This document shows positions 23,589-35,697 of a stretch of DNA of 64,000 bases, one piece after another. The notes beneath the pieces were generated by a model, which saw only the letters and a program-made list of their open reading frames with translations, searched no databases and was not told where the DNA came from. Origin of the DNA: Malus domestica (Eukaryota > Streptophyta > Magnoliopsida > Rosales > Rosaceae); assembly GCF_042453785.1 (NCBI RefSeq), contig NC_091673.1:3231501-3295500 (forward strand), written 5' to 3'. Every line of letters begins with the position of its first letter. The stretch's first letter is position 1. Both the position numbers and the translations under genes were made by a program.

Positions 23589-24656
23589 ATGAAAGAAACG
23601 GTGTGAGGCGAGGAGTGCATGAAGATGCTGAATCACTGTGGTCCTCCATATTCTGATAATAATATGTCTCTCCTTTTAGGCTTGGCCTGATAAATAAAAG
23701 AGAACTTTATTTTAGAGGAACATTTGCTTGGTATTTGCTTAAACTACATGAAATATTAATTTGCAAACATAAAGCATTCAGAAGGGTGTTCATAAATATG
23801 AACCAGAATATGAAGATACTGAGAAAGTTCAAGTGTTAAACCATTTAAAAAATATTTTTAAAAAATGGGCAGATTCTGTATGTTTTCAGTATCCGAAGAC
23901 CTCCAAAAGGAATCGGCCATTTACTTTCTAATATTAGACAATGTTTTAAGTGAACTGAACAACTTTGATCACAAGGATCACAAGAAATTAAAGATATCAA
24001 AATTCAATAGAACTGAAGTTTCTTGGTACAAATTAGGGGTTTGATTTTGTGCTAAAAATTAAAGGATGACTAGTCCAACAGATAAATGCCAGAATTGAAC
24101 GCATGTTGAAAGTAAAACATAAAATAATATGCTAAAGAGAAATTGATAAAAGGTGAAATAGAAAGCAGATTTATGAGATTAAGCGGCACTAAATTTGCGA
24201 ACTTTGATGCATCGTATGACCGGGAAATATGAGAGACTCTGCAGTGCTGTATAAGCTGTCATGAAAAACATGCACCAAGCTTTTTTCTTCTGTTTTCTAG
24301 TTGGCTAAAGATCCTCTGCATATACCGGCCTGTTATTCGATAAAATCAGATATATGCAACCCAATAAGTTACAATGTCAATGCAAAAATCAAAATAGGGA
24401 AGAAGAATAACAAGGACCTTCTTCATTCCTAGCCAGTTAAGACAATGAAGAAATACTTAACGATCTCCATTTCTACAACTCATACAAAAGGATCTCCTTT
24501 TTCTCATAAAAAATGAAACTAAGAATGTATGGAAATGAGCATTCATCTCAGCCCTTGCCTTAGAGAATGTTGTATATACTGTCACCATACATAAATTAAT
24601 AATTTAAATCACTCTGCGAGGGCCTGTGCATAGCCAATTTGACAAGATAGAGCAGT
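23589..24656. other. Intergenic region, nothing recognised
   Basis: A+T-rich DNA between small gene 1 and the LTR element. It contains the 3' UTR of small gene 1 and no long frame or clear repeat. Confidence 0.5.
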
Positions 24657-24661
24657 CAAAC

Positions 24662-26216
24662 TGTTGGAAAATATTAGTATTTAGGTTTACTTTAATGTTT
24701 TGTTTTCTGGGCTTAGCCCGTTAGCATTAGGGTTTAGGGTTAGTTTATTATAAATAGAGTGTTTTGTTATTCATTAGATATCAAGCTATTCACAATGTAG
24801 TCTCTTAGGGTTTTGTAGCCGTTCCGGCATTCTAGTTTGTTTAATAATATTCTTATTAATTTGTAGTCTTATTCGTTGTGCACTCTGATATTCAACTTGG
24901 TATCAGAGCAGGTTTGATCTTTCGGGATTTAATCTATTCTTCTTGATAGGTATCCATGTTGTTTGTTTGATAATAGTTTTCAGTGTTTGTTTTGAAAAGA
25001 AAAAAAATTTGATTATGTTTGCTCGGACGACCCACCAGAATCTGCCCCACTTCCGCTGCATCGTCACCCAGCCATCAGCCTTCGTACCAGGTCTGCAACT
25101 AGAAACCCAGCACATCTGTTGTTCGTATCCAACACCAGCCGCATCACCACACAGTTTCCTGCACTGCATCCGCACCCTTTGATCGGACCCGCACCACTTG
25201 CACCTCCGCACCAGACCCATGAAATCGTCTACCCACCACTGACTGCGCTGCCTTCGCACCGTACCCGCATCCTCGCCGCCGCTTTGATCCGCACTTCATC
25301 GCCTCTACTTTCCCATCGCGTCAAGAATCCCAGAATTGAGATCCCATACTGCACTTGGATTTGTTTTCTCTGGAGAACACTGCCCAGATAGAAGAAGAGA
25401 ATAAGGAAACAGAAGTCGAAAAATAGAAGAAGAAAAAATGAAAAAAAAGGAAAAGAAAGAAAAAGAAAAACCGTTGTCCAATACAAGAAAAAGTTATATT
25501 GTTTGTTGGAGAGGAAAGCATTCGAAAGGTCCCAGGAGAAAGAAAAAAAAATTGCTGTTGGTTTAGGCCCACACGGGCAGAGAAAAAAAAAAGTTATGGT
25601 TAAGTTTGTTTGAAGGCCCACACAAGTTGGTGGCGTTGTTCGTTTGTTGCTACAATTGAGATATGAAAATCTCGTCCGTTTAGTGACGGGTTCTTTCCAT
25701 ACTCTCAACTCTAGTCAGTCGGAACCACAATCAGTTTGCCAGCAAGAATCAAGTCAAGTTTGCTAGTCAAGTCAAGTTCGCAAGTTCACCAGTTCGCAAG
25801 TCAAGTCAAGTCAAGTTTGCATACCTGCCTGTCTGTCTGTCTGCGTTGCGGAGCCTGCCTGTCTGTCTGTCCGCATTGCGGAGCCTGCCTGTCTGTCTGT
25901 CTGTCCGCGTTGCGGCGGAGCCAGTCTGCATCTGCTTGTTTGCAAACCCATGTCGTATACCGCCATGAGTTTGACGGGGGTGTTGGAAAATATTAGTATT
26001 TAGGTTTACTTTAATGTTTTGTTTTCTGGGCTTAACCCGTTAGCATTAGGGTTTAGGGTTAGTTTATTATAAATAGAGTGCTTTGTTATTCATTAGATAT
26101 CAAGCTATTCACAATGTAGTCTCTTAGGGTTTTGTAGCCGTTCCGGCATTCTAGTTTGTTTAATAATATTCTTATTAATTTGTAGTCTTATTCGTTGTGC
26201 ACTCTGATATTCAACT
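24662..26216 (+). mobile_element. Small non-coding LTR element (copia-type priming)
   Basis: Two 236-bp LTRs (24662-24897, 25981-26216) differ at only two positions noticed by eye. CAAAC is duplicated at 24657-24661 and 26217-26221. TGGTATCAGAGC (24898-24909) abuts the left LTR, the initiator-Met tRNA primer site; GACGGGGG precedes the right LTR. With these limits the LTRs run TG...CT; if the final T is excluded they end AAC and the duplication becomes TCAAAC. The 1.08-kb interior codes for nothing recognisable and contains 'gtcaagtcaagtt' and 'gcctgcctgtctgtctgt' minisatellites (25740-25920). It separates the two small paralogues. Confidence 0.9.
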
Positions 26217-26221
26217 CAAAC

Positions 26222-26790
26222 CCCTTTGCACCTAACTTCGAATTCATCCACGTCGTTTAGATTAGATTAGAGTATTGCTTGAATAATGTATGTTACACTA
26301 TCACTCAGCGGGTTTTCAATTTTGCCAATGGATGTGATTTTTGAGCCCCAAAGACTAGTCTTCAACATTTAGTTATGTAAATATTGGGATATTACTTAAT
26401 TTTACAGAAGTTTCGTTGATCGGATTAGGAGCAATGGATCATAATAGTTTTTCTTGATTAGTGTAATTTCACTACTATATGCACTTGCTATTACATAATG
26501 AAATTCCAGAAGACCCAAAAAGTCCAAGAATCACACAATTATTTATGAAAAGAATCATATAATTAGTTCTTGATCGCATGTTATTCCTGTAAAACGTCAT
26601 TCACAACCCATTTGGTGAAATTCGATCTCTCATAATTTCAGTATATATCAGTAAGCAAGCAAAAGCATCTGATGCCAACAGCCTTTTAAGTGCAGCTATG
26701 CTTTCTTTGCCAATACTGGTTATTCCATTCTCTTCCAAACACCTTTTATCATAACTTGTTATTCTAATTCCATTTCTACACTTGTGCCCT
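26222..26790. other. Upstream region of small gene 2, nothing recognised
   Basis: A+T-rich. It must include the promoter of the small gene at 26889. No repeat or frame of interest was seen. Confidence 0.5.
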
Positions 26791-26795
26791 GCACT

Positions 26796-26803
26796 TATAA
26801 AAA
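26796..26803 (+). promoter_or_regulatory. TATA box of small Lys/Ala/Pro-rich gene 2
   Basis: TATAAAAA in 'gcacttataaaaagggtag', 93 nt before the ATG at 26889. Confidence 0.75.
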
Positions 26804-26888
26804 GGGTAGTTTCAGAAGCAGCCAATATTCACAACACACACGTTAAATTTTTCGTATAGTTGCGAAAAGAGAGTTAATTTAGAGAAGT

Positions 26889-27205
26889 ATGGCATCAATG
26901 AAGGCGGAAAGGCAAGTCGGCACTCAGCTGTTTGGGCAGGCCAAGAAAGAACCTGCCGTTGCCAAGGCTGGTGATGCCAAAGCTCCGGCATCTAAAGCCA
27001 CCCCAAAGAAGGCTGCAGCCGCACCAAAGTCTCCGGCACCCAAGAAGAAGGTATAAATATATATATACTATCAGTTACTTTCACAAACACCATGGCTTCG
27101 TTTTTGCATTTCCGTCATCTTCTTGCGTCATGTGAATTTGGTTTCACTAACAAACCGGTGATAATTGACCAGGGTAAAGGTGGCAAATCTGCAGCAAAGA
27201 ACTGA
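26889..27205 (+). CDS. 64-aa Lys/Ala/Pro-rich protein, paralogue 2
   Basis: Exons 26889-27050 (54 codons) and 27173-27205 (10 codons and TGA) around a phase-0 GT-AG intron of 122 bp. The product starts MASMKAERQVGTQLF and continues with Ala/Lys/Pro blocks (KAGDAKAPASKATPKKAAAA, KSPAPKKK) and ends GKGGKSAAKN. Both paralogues are exactly 54 + 10 residues, so the family structure is conserved although about half the residues differ. The tail resembles histone H1 C-terminal (S/T)PxK composition, which might mean nucleic-acid binding; this is inference from composition only. No signal peptide, transmembrane segment or known domain is visible. Same strand and close spacing suggest a tandem duplication later separated by the LTR element. 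Confidence 0.78.
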
Positions 27206-27714
27206 CCAAATTGCTGATGAAGCATGCAGCAAAAGCAACGATTTCATTTCGTTTTCTCGTAATATTTTGTCTTTTTGGATTTTGTAATCAGCAAGGTGTG
27301 TAAGCATGGTAACTTTGATGTAATCCACGTAAACCATCCCAATGAAATAACAACTCATGTTTAGCTATGGAGCTGGTTTTGTCTAGAATCAAACTCAAAT
27401 AAACCGCAACGAAGGCATGGTCCGAGATTACAAAATTTTAGCGAACATGTTCAAGTAAATGAGCTAATTACGTGCAGTTTAAAAACTATTTCACTTCAAA
27501 TTACAAAATATAAATTGCTAACTGATAGTTTGGTATGAACAAGAATAAGGGAGAGAAAATCTTTGATATTGAGACGAGAATTGGATAATTCTGAAGGTTG
27601 GACAAAAAATAAGGGGTAAAAACTTCACGTGTCATTAATGATATGTACAAAATGAATACAATCAATCACCAAGAAACTAGGTTTTAGGGTTGATAAATGA
27701 TTAACAAAAATTGG
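27206..27714. other. Convergent intergenic region
   Basis: 3' regions of small gene 2 (plus strand) and of the ICME-like gene (minus strand) meet here. 'aatgaaataacaactc' near 27340 may be a polyadenylation region of small gene 2. Nothing else seen. Confidence 0.45.
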
Positions 27715-30700
27715 CTAGAACGGGCTGACACGGTGAGCCAACTTCAACATGCACTCAGGCACAAGGCGCCTTCTTGGCGGAGCCACAGCATCTTTGGCGA
27801 GAGCCTCTAAATCACCTTCATGAATGATAGCTACTAAATCTTCAAACATATCATCTCTACCACCACGCATTGGATCCTGAACAACACATCCACCGACTAA
27901 ATTTAACATATGAAACTCTTCTTTTTTAAATTGTTTCTTTCTTTCCTCATGAGGGGGCTTATCGAACAGGAAAATGAAAAACTGGCATGAGAATTAAAAA
28001 TGAACCATCTTTGGTGCTCCCTTACCTGAAGAAACAAATCCGTATGAGTCTTCCCTTCATAAAGAATCGACTCAGCTGTCACTCCAAGTCTCTGAAGAGT
28101 TTCTGCAAAATTCTTGCTGCACAGAGAACATGTTTGTCAAAGCCTGTGGCAATAGAACCATATTTCTGAATAGTATATTTTCCACTCTAATATAGTGATA
28201 TTAAGCGATACGAAACTTAGATACTGAACTATAAGAGTTTATTTCTGAAGAGCCAACTATAGATTTGCACTATTTCGATTAAGAAATAACTGCAAGCAAT
28301 CAAATCATTCATTTCAGGGGAAACGTATACCTGGCATCTGATGGTATGGAGTAATCTGCAGTACCATGAAACAAAATAATAGGAGGTAGGAGAGAAGCAG
28401 CATTTCTAACATTCTGGTCCTGAATCATGAGTTCTGGAGAAAAACGTTGCAAAGATTGTTCTCCTTCCATTATGCTGCGAGAGGTTTTGAAGTCATAAAA
28501 ATTAAATGCAGTTCGAACTAAAACTATGAGAGTATAAGAGCATATGTATGATTAACATTTTAGGAGACCAAGAAGTCCGTACCCTAAAAAGATTGAACGA
28601 TACAGACCTCGGCGGTGGAAGTGATCCACCAAGTTAAGCAAATTGTACCTGTTCGGAATCAGAAAACTCATAACTAACAAAAATACATGAAAAAGTGCAG
28701 AAGGTGAAATCAGAAACACAAGATTGAATAAAGAAATAAGTATGATTCCTTGCAGAACTCTTACATTCGAATTAGATGAAAGAACAAAGAAATAGTCATA
28801 ATAATCTTAAACTGTCATTACCCTCCAGACAAACCAAAGTAAGCCTTTATCTGGGAGAGACTCCAAGAAGAGCTCTCTCCTTCGCCGGCCTCCTTAATTG
28901 CCTGGTCAACGAGGGTGCAGGCACCAATATGTGCACCAGCCGATTGTCCCATTACATAAACCCTGCACAAACATAGCAGGAAAAACACCAACTTTTAGCC
29001 ACTAGGATTGCCTCCACAACGGAAAAAATTATACAAACAATAGAAAAGATTTTATTACCTATTTGGGTCGCCTCCATAATCAGCAATATGATTGCACACA
29101 AATGAGATGCCTTGAGAAGCATCCTTTACCATATCACTGATAGTACCCTGAGGAAAATTTCTGCATGAAGATGTCAAATCAATTAACCTTTTAAGAAAGA
29201 CTCAAATCTCCGTGCATCTAGTAAGGAACTTCAGCAGAACAGAGTTTCATTCGGACACCCGACATGAGTTATTTGTAGTATGTGTGCTTGCTTGAAGTTT
29301 AAATATTCACCTGTAATCTATGCATGCCACTATGATGTCTCTTTCTGATAACTGCTGTCCTAAAAGAGAACCCCATGCTTTGTAACTGCATTACCGAAAA
29401 ACATGTTAAGAATAGATAAGCAGGAATCTGTTGTGAGAACAAGGCAACTAAGATCATATTTGAACAAACGAACCAAAACTATGACACTGAATCTACAATT
29501 CAGTTATAAGGAATAACAGTACCCAGAAAAGTTACCTCTCAGCCACACTGCTTAAGATTAACATTCCGAAAACAACAGAAATGTAAGCTACTGCTAGCTT
29601 AGACTTTTCATGGAATTATTAAAAACTAAACTGCCAAGGAGCAACATCACTCACCCAATAATCCAGGCTCCACCAGTTACAAATGCAATGACTGGCTTTG
29701 GCCCATCGCTATTTTTGGGTAGATACAGATCTAGCCTGCAGAACAAAACTTCAGGTATTAATTCTGCAACACAAATGAATATTGTCCTAAATACATAAAA
29801 AACATATATTCGTATCCTACCTATTTCTTGGTTGATCACCATAAACTATACCTCTGCGAACCTGACGGGAGAAGAAATAATAATAGCCAACTACAAAAAG
29901 AAAGGTGGATTAAGTCATGCTCCCCTGGATTACGAGTCCTCTATGTCATGGTCATGATAATGCCTACAAATTTAATGTCTGAAATGGACCAAAAAAGCAT
30001 GTATAATGTCTAAAAGGTATGCAAGAGGTCAAGCATAAATGTACGAAAGTAACAAACCTTGAATAAAACCTGGCATAAGTAAAAACGAATAGCAACCAAG
30101 GGCGAGAAATCTTGTAATCCATCTGTAGCCTACCCTGAATAAAAATATACGATCAGGAAGCATCTAACCACACGGATAAGTTATATAAAGAATCTCGAAG
30201 AAACAGTACAAGATACATATAGTTGAAATTCCAAATACCGTGTAACACAACAAATCGTCTTTCTTTTTACAGAACACACAACAGAAGGGACTTCTGAAGC
30301 CAAATCTTCTCTCTTTCTAATGTGAAATGTTTAGGATGGTGTTGGTTCTTATGTGAGCATAATCGCTTGACGCTCGAGTTTCCCTAGTTACATGAACGTA
30401 AAAAGACTATATCTGATTTCTTCCAAATTTCCAATCAATAATTTCATCTAAATTTCCACCAAAATCTATTCCTTAATTAAAAATTTATTTTCTGAAGATC
30501 TTCATCTCAACCCAACATTTAATCCAATTTCAAAGGAGATTCAGCCACTATAGTAATTTTCCTACAGGTCACTTCAAAAGATACAATTTTTACAGCTCTA
30601 ACTCATTTCAGACCAAAATTTAAGACCTTCAAGTTCCAATCCAAATGACAAAATGGTTATTCAAAAACATCTAAAAAACAGTTAAATCATCAAATCCAAA

Positions 30701-31081
30701 CACAAAAAAGATGAGAAATTTTGAGTACCCAAGATATTTTAACAGCTTCAAACTCAACCGGGTCACCAAGAACGTCTCGGCAGCAGCGTGCTCCACATCG
30801 CCGGCCAAGGAGTGGCGGCTACCCTCATCGGAGTGGGAAGAAAGGGAGCTGTCGCTGGCGGTCCGGCGCCGCCGTTGCTGGTGGTTGTTGGCAGCGGCAG
30901 CGCTGGTGGTTGTGTAGCTGGAGACCCTGGGGAGAAGGGGCTTGAGAGGCGTGTTCTTTTCTTCATCCTCGAAATTCGAGTACAAGAGAAGCCCGGTTGT
31001 CGGGTCGTCCTCTGCTTCTTTGCGTAGCGATTTCTCTGAAGGGGGGTGATATGTTATGGGCAGAATCTGCTGCGATGGCAT
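27715..31081 (-). CDS. Isoprenylcysteine methylesterase (ICME-like)
   Basis: Alpha/beta-hydrolase that removes the C-terminal methyl ester from prenylated proteins; Arabidopsis members act at endomembranes and affect ABA signalling. Exons, in order of transcription: 31081-30729, 30134-30058, 29890-29821, 29735-29655, 29385-29311, 29160-29059, 28962-28822, 28648-28583, 28474-28331, 28116-28026, 27876-27715; all junctions are GT-AG and the sum is 1362 nt (453 aa), between the usual ICME and ICMEL1 lengths. Features: a Ser/Arg-rich N-terminus, conserved [10 protein letters not shown], a hydrophobic stretch FLLMPGF near residue 137, oxyanion motif TGGAW (187-191), nucleophile elbow GQSAG (Ser260), Asp362 in HGTADYS and His394 in GKTHTD. 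The start is the ATG at 31081, the first Met in frame. High-confidence family match; exact paralogue (ICME, ICMEL1 or ICMEL2) is uncertain. Confidence 0.95.
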
Positions 31082-32290
31082 TTTGTAGAGACACAAAACT
31101 CGGCAGCAAATCCTGATGAGCTATGTGCTTCGTGAATAACTGTAATAACCGACTGTTTCCCCTTTCTGGGAATTTTTATTGGGCAGTGGGGAAATCTGGG
31201 GAATTGTCAGATTTGGAGATCAACGGGAAACGGGAGAAAAGTAATCCATTTTCTCAAAAACTGCAGTGTTCATTCTTTGGTATGCAGAAGCCAACCAGAG
31301 AGAGAGAGAAGGGGGGGGGGGGAGGGAGGGGGTTGGTGAAGGCCAGTTGTGTGCCACGTGGGGTGCCGTGATGGGCTGTTGAACTTTGATTTTGGAGGAG
31401 TTGGAATTGGTCGTTTTCCATTGAGTTTTCTTGTTTTTTTTTTGTGTTCTCCCCTGTCTTTTTTGTTTAGCTTTGTTTAACTTTAACGGCTATGAGTGTT
31501 ATAAGGAGCTGTTTGGCCTTTATTATCTCGTATTCACTTGAGCTGCAAATCTTTTACGGACTTCACTTTGAAACTGATTTTTTACTATTGCAATGTCTTG
31601 CGTGAAAAAATTTGGAATAAGTGATTTGTGGTTTCCTTCTACGCATCTTTGAAAAAATAGATTCATTAGGTAAACAACTAGCAATAAACAATAGAATAAG
31701 AGTAACTTTTATTTTTGGGTGAATTGAAAGAGCATAACTTGAAACAAAGAAAACTCAAACATGTAAATCAAGAGAATAACTTTGGGTTTAATCATGCAAC
31801 TGAAATATCGATAGCGTCAATAATATAAGTGACATGTTAATAATTTATAACGTGTCACTATGTTTATCTATATTGAAAGACCTGAGCCGACCGCCGATAT
31901 TGAATCACATCCAAGTTTTTATGTTAAACCTAACATTCCCTAGGTTGGATCGCTCTACAAGTGCTTTGGATTACAACGAAGGCGTACATGAGTCAGCATT
32001 TCTTGGACTGTAGTCAATAGCATAGCAGTAGCTGGGTAAAAAATCATGTGCCAAATTTCTTGGAACAACAATGAATCGTATTTTACTGGGTTGTCACTTT
32101 CAATTGGATAACTCTGTTTAAACGGGCTGGTCCAAGTAAATGGGCTCTCTCTTCGTTGTCTCCAATATATGTTGTCAAGGTCCATGGGCCTGGAATTGCA
32201 GACCAGATGTTTGTTTGTGGACCTGAATGGGTTGAAGAGTAAGGGAGTGAATCTGAATTTGTCTCATGAAAGCAAAGCACACGAATAAAA
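31082..32290. other. Intergenic region upstream of ICME-like gene
   Basis: Includes a GA tract and a poly-G run (31297-31330) in the likely ICME 5' UTR/promoter. The rest is A+T-rich with no supported gene. Confidence 0.5.
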
Positions 32291-32296
32291 CATATG

Positions 32297-32449
32297 AACT
32301 TTAACAAAAAGTTACCGATACTGTTTATTTTAACAAAAAATCATATTTTTACATTAAAAAATCAATCCTAGTACTATTCACTTTACCCTTTATTTTGTCC
32401 TTATCGTTAAAATTTAAAATTTTCAAATATTTTTTATTAGTTTTTCTTA
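32297..32449. repeat. Dispersed A+T-rich repeat, copy 2
   Basis: Same family as 6726-6880: the two share 'aatcatatttttacattaaaaaatcaatc'-type blocks and 'cttatcgttaaaat'. Confidence 0.65.
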
Positions 32450-32550
32450 AAACATAACAATAACCATACTTTGCTGCTGAAAGAAAAGCAATTGAAAAAT
32501 CAATTACAAATAGACATGTATCTGAATAATTGAAATTGAAATCTATTATA

Positions 32551-32977
32551 GGACGGAACCACATAGAGACTAGGGTGGGTGCAGGCCCATCCTGAATTGT
32601 ATTTATAACATTGTCTGTAAGGTATAACAGCAATAAGCATGTGGCCTATTGGCAATTTGAGTTTGAGAGTTCCAGCAATTTTAAGTTAAGCCTTTAAATT
32701 TATGATTGAATTTAACGTGTTAATCTTTTTTTTCTTTTCTTTTTTTATTAAAATTCGTAAATAAGTTATGTTCTTATTATATAATCATCTCAATACTAAC
32801 TTTTTCAAACACTTTTTAAAGTTTTATCATCGTATTTGATTAAAATTTTCATTGCCAGGAATAAAGAAAACACGTTAGCTTTTCCCCAATTGATTATATT
32901 TGCCATATTTTATCTAATTTATTTCATATGGAATAAAAAGGCCCCTCCTAGAATGAGTTTTTGGCTTCGCCACTAGA
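32551..32977. mobile_element. Degenerate relative of the CAGTGGCGGAG MITE
   Basis: Both ends resemble the element at 39368-39884: 'ggaaccacatagagactagggtgggtgcaggcccatcctga' on the left, 'aaggcccctcctagaatga...cgccacta' on the right; the middle shares 'tttgattaaaattttcattgcca'. The left inverted repeat is decayed and no target duplication is clear, so the limits are approximate. Confidence 0.6.
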
Positions 32978-33073
32978 TATTTGTCCATTTGTGATTGAGT
33001 TTTAGCAGTACTTGTTACTTTTATTTCAGCAACGAAGCATGGTTCACATAACAATAATAGGAATTAACAAAAA

Positions 33074-34055
33074 AGGTAAATCTCCAAAATGGTTCCTGAA
33101 ATTTGCATAACTCATCACTTTGGTCCCTGAGATTCCAAATCGATAAAAGTGGTCCCTGAGATTGTCCACCATCCATCATTTTGGTCATTCCATTAAAAAC
33201 TCCGTTAAGTGTCCCAGTGCTCTTAGTCGGAAGTTTGGGCAATTTTCAAAGCTTCGTAACTCAATCGTTTATTAACCAAATTCGACCCATAATATATCAA
33301 AATGAAGATAGAAAAGTGTAGAATAAGATTATACCTATTTCAAAGCCCAATGTTTGCGAAGATTACTGGAAAATAGCCTCGACGTTGACTGGTCCGAGTG
33401 AAAACTTGAAAACTCACCAGAAACTGAGCACACTTTAAACGTTCATAACTTTTTCAATACACAACGAATTCAAGTGATTTAAAAACAAAAATCATACTTC
33501 TCGATGAGACGAAGAGAATGGTACCTTTTTTTTATGGCTCGAAAGTGACTGTATTGGTCTCGAGTTAGCCAATTTCGAGCCGTTTTCCGGCCAAACCACG
33601 GTGATTTAGCCATCTAAAAATGTACCATTCTCTTCGTCTCATCAAGAAGTATGGTTTTTGTTTTTGAATCACGTGATTTTGTTGAGTATTGAAGAAGTTA
33701 TGAACGTTTAAAGTTTGCCCAGTTTCCGGCGAGTTTTCAAGTTTTCACTTGGACCAATCAACTTTAAGGCTATTTTCCGGCCATCTCCAGCAACCATTGG
33801 GCTTTGAAATAGGTATAATCATATTCTAAACTTTCCTATCTTCATTTTGATATATTATGGGTCGAATTTGGTTAAGAAACGATTGAGTTACGAAGCTTTG
33901 AAAATTGCCCAAACTTCCGACCAAGAGCTCCGGGACACAAAGGACCAAAATGATGGATGGTGGACAATCTCAGGGACCACTTTTATCGATTTGGAATCTC
34001 AGGGACCAAAATGATGAGTTATGCAAATCTCAGAGACCATTTTGACGATTTACCC
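33074..34055. mobile_element. Fold-back (MULE-like) element with ~480-bp arms
   Basis: A 982-bp near-palindrome. The left arm (about 33074-33550) is the reverse complement of the right arm (about 33575-34055) with scattered mismatches, from AGGTAAATC/GATTTACCC at the tips to a centre near 33560. TTAACAAAAA flanks it at 33064-33073 and 34056-34065, a 9-10-bp duplication as made by Mutator-like elements. It carries no coding capacity. A transcript through it would form a long hairpin. Confidence 0.9.
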
Positions 34056-34718
34056 TTAACAAAAATCTTAATTCATGGGGGGTGACAAACTTCATTCATT
34101 TATCATATTTTCTCATTGCGACAGAGTGATGTTGGCACACCCCCTTAGCCATTAATTTACATTCTAAATTGAATATCGAAGTTTTTTTTTTCTTTCTCTA
34201 AAATCGTAAAATAACTGAATAAGTGTTACAGGAAATGTAGAAAAGCTAAAAATGAGTCCCAGCTGTTAACCAGCCAACATACCACATTATTGCACAGAAA
34301 CCCTAATTGGTTAGTTCCATTATTCGACAAATGTGCATGAAAATAATCATGCATCCACTGTGGCTACGTTGATAACTATTTTGGTCAATCCCATCACTCT
34401 TTTTTGACAAAAATAAAAGCAATGTATGTTGCAAATTGCAGTTGTTCGATTGTGTTGGGCAGCATTTTTTTCTTTTTTCCACAAAAGAATCCAAAAGAAG
34501 GTTGTGATCGAGTGATGAGTAAAGCAGATGGGGTCCTGAATGCCAAGAAATAAGAATTATGTTAAATCAACCAAAATATTAGATTAATAATTGAACAGAT
34601 GGATGATGGGGTTTTTAAAATGCTATATCACTTTTCTTCGGATAAGTACACTCCAATAATGCATATCCCATTTGCAGATCACTAGTTCATATATACACTT
34701 CCTTTGTCTGGTGGTAGC

Positions 34719-35274
34719 TGTGGAGTAAAAAATAATCAAGAAAATTATGGAGGCGACACGTGTACTTTTAGATAAAAATGATAAAATTACCTTTAAGGCA
34801 CACCGGGATTCCAACGCACATGCAACGGACAATAACGATTCAATCAAGGAAGAGTCAATGGTGATCAAAATGATATTTATTCAAAACCCTCTCATCACTC
34901 TTCATCAAATCCTCACTCAAAAGGTAACTCCCAATTTTCCTATTCAATTTGGGATTAATTGCAAGATATTATTTCACATAATATCTTGCAATTACACTCA
35001 CAATTTGACCATATGTGGTTGGCCCCTATTTTCCAAATAGGGGCGGTCACTCCCCTATAAATAGTCATGTTTTCCCACTAAAATGCTAGACCATTTTCTC
35101 CCAAAAAATTCCTAAACACTTTCTTTCTCGAATTCTAACTTTGGCATTGGAGATTTTTCGGCCAAAGCCCACCTTATTCATGGGCCCATGAGGCTTTTGG
35201 CCTTAATCTTAGGTGTTATTATTTTGCAAGTGCATTTTCGTCAAAAGAGAAGACGGCGGAAATTTGCATCCACA
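34719..35274 (+). repeat. 5' LTR of gypsy-type element
   Basis: Contains a perfect 12-bp inverted repeat with a 5-nt loop (GCAAGATATTAT / ATAATATCTTGC, 34961-34989), conserved in the right LTR at 41007-41035, and a 'ctataaatag' TATA box near 35055. Confidence 0.92.
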
Positions 35275-35697
35275 AATTGGTGCTTTCATTGAGAGTTCGA
35301 TTCACACGCTCGAAGAAGACTCTCGCATTCAAAGTTTCTCATTTCTCGTTCGTTCTTAAATTTTTTGTACTTTCTTATTCCTAGAATTTTTTTATTCTTT
35401 GAATAGATGTAAGGAAAAAAAATACAATGACTGGAAATTCAGAAACCATAACGAACAGAACTTCCTACGTTTAAAGATTCAGATCGAATGATGGAGGACG
35501 AGACATAGCCCCACCACGACAATCCACAAGGCTCAACACGATGGCAAAAAGAGCAACTTTGCCACCACAGAGCACCACCACCATGGCAACCACAGAAACC
35601 ACCGTGGCAGTGGGGAGTAGGTCAGCTTCGTGGCAGCAAGCCCATAGAAAGCAGGGAGCAGTTGCGCTAACAGCCCAAGAGGCGACCTAAGCAGCCC

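Noticed and set aside
25736-25996. Cys-rich repeat protein (CLSVC repeats)
   Set aside because: It is a translation of the 'ctgtctgtctg' minisatellite within the LTR element.
30711-31027. Plus-strand frames opposite ICME exon 1
   Set aside because: Shadows; the minus strand encodes the conserved ICME N-terminus with a matching splice donor.
34747-35040. 97-codon frame in the gypsy-type 5' LTR
   Set aside because: It lies wholly within the LTR, is disrupted in the right LTR copy and codes for no known domain.
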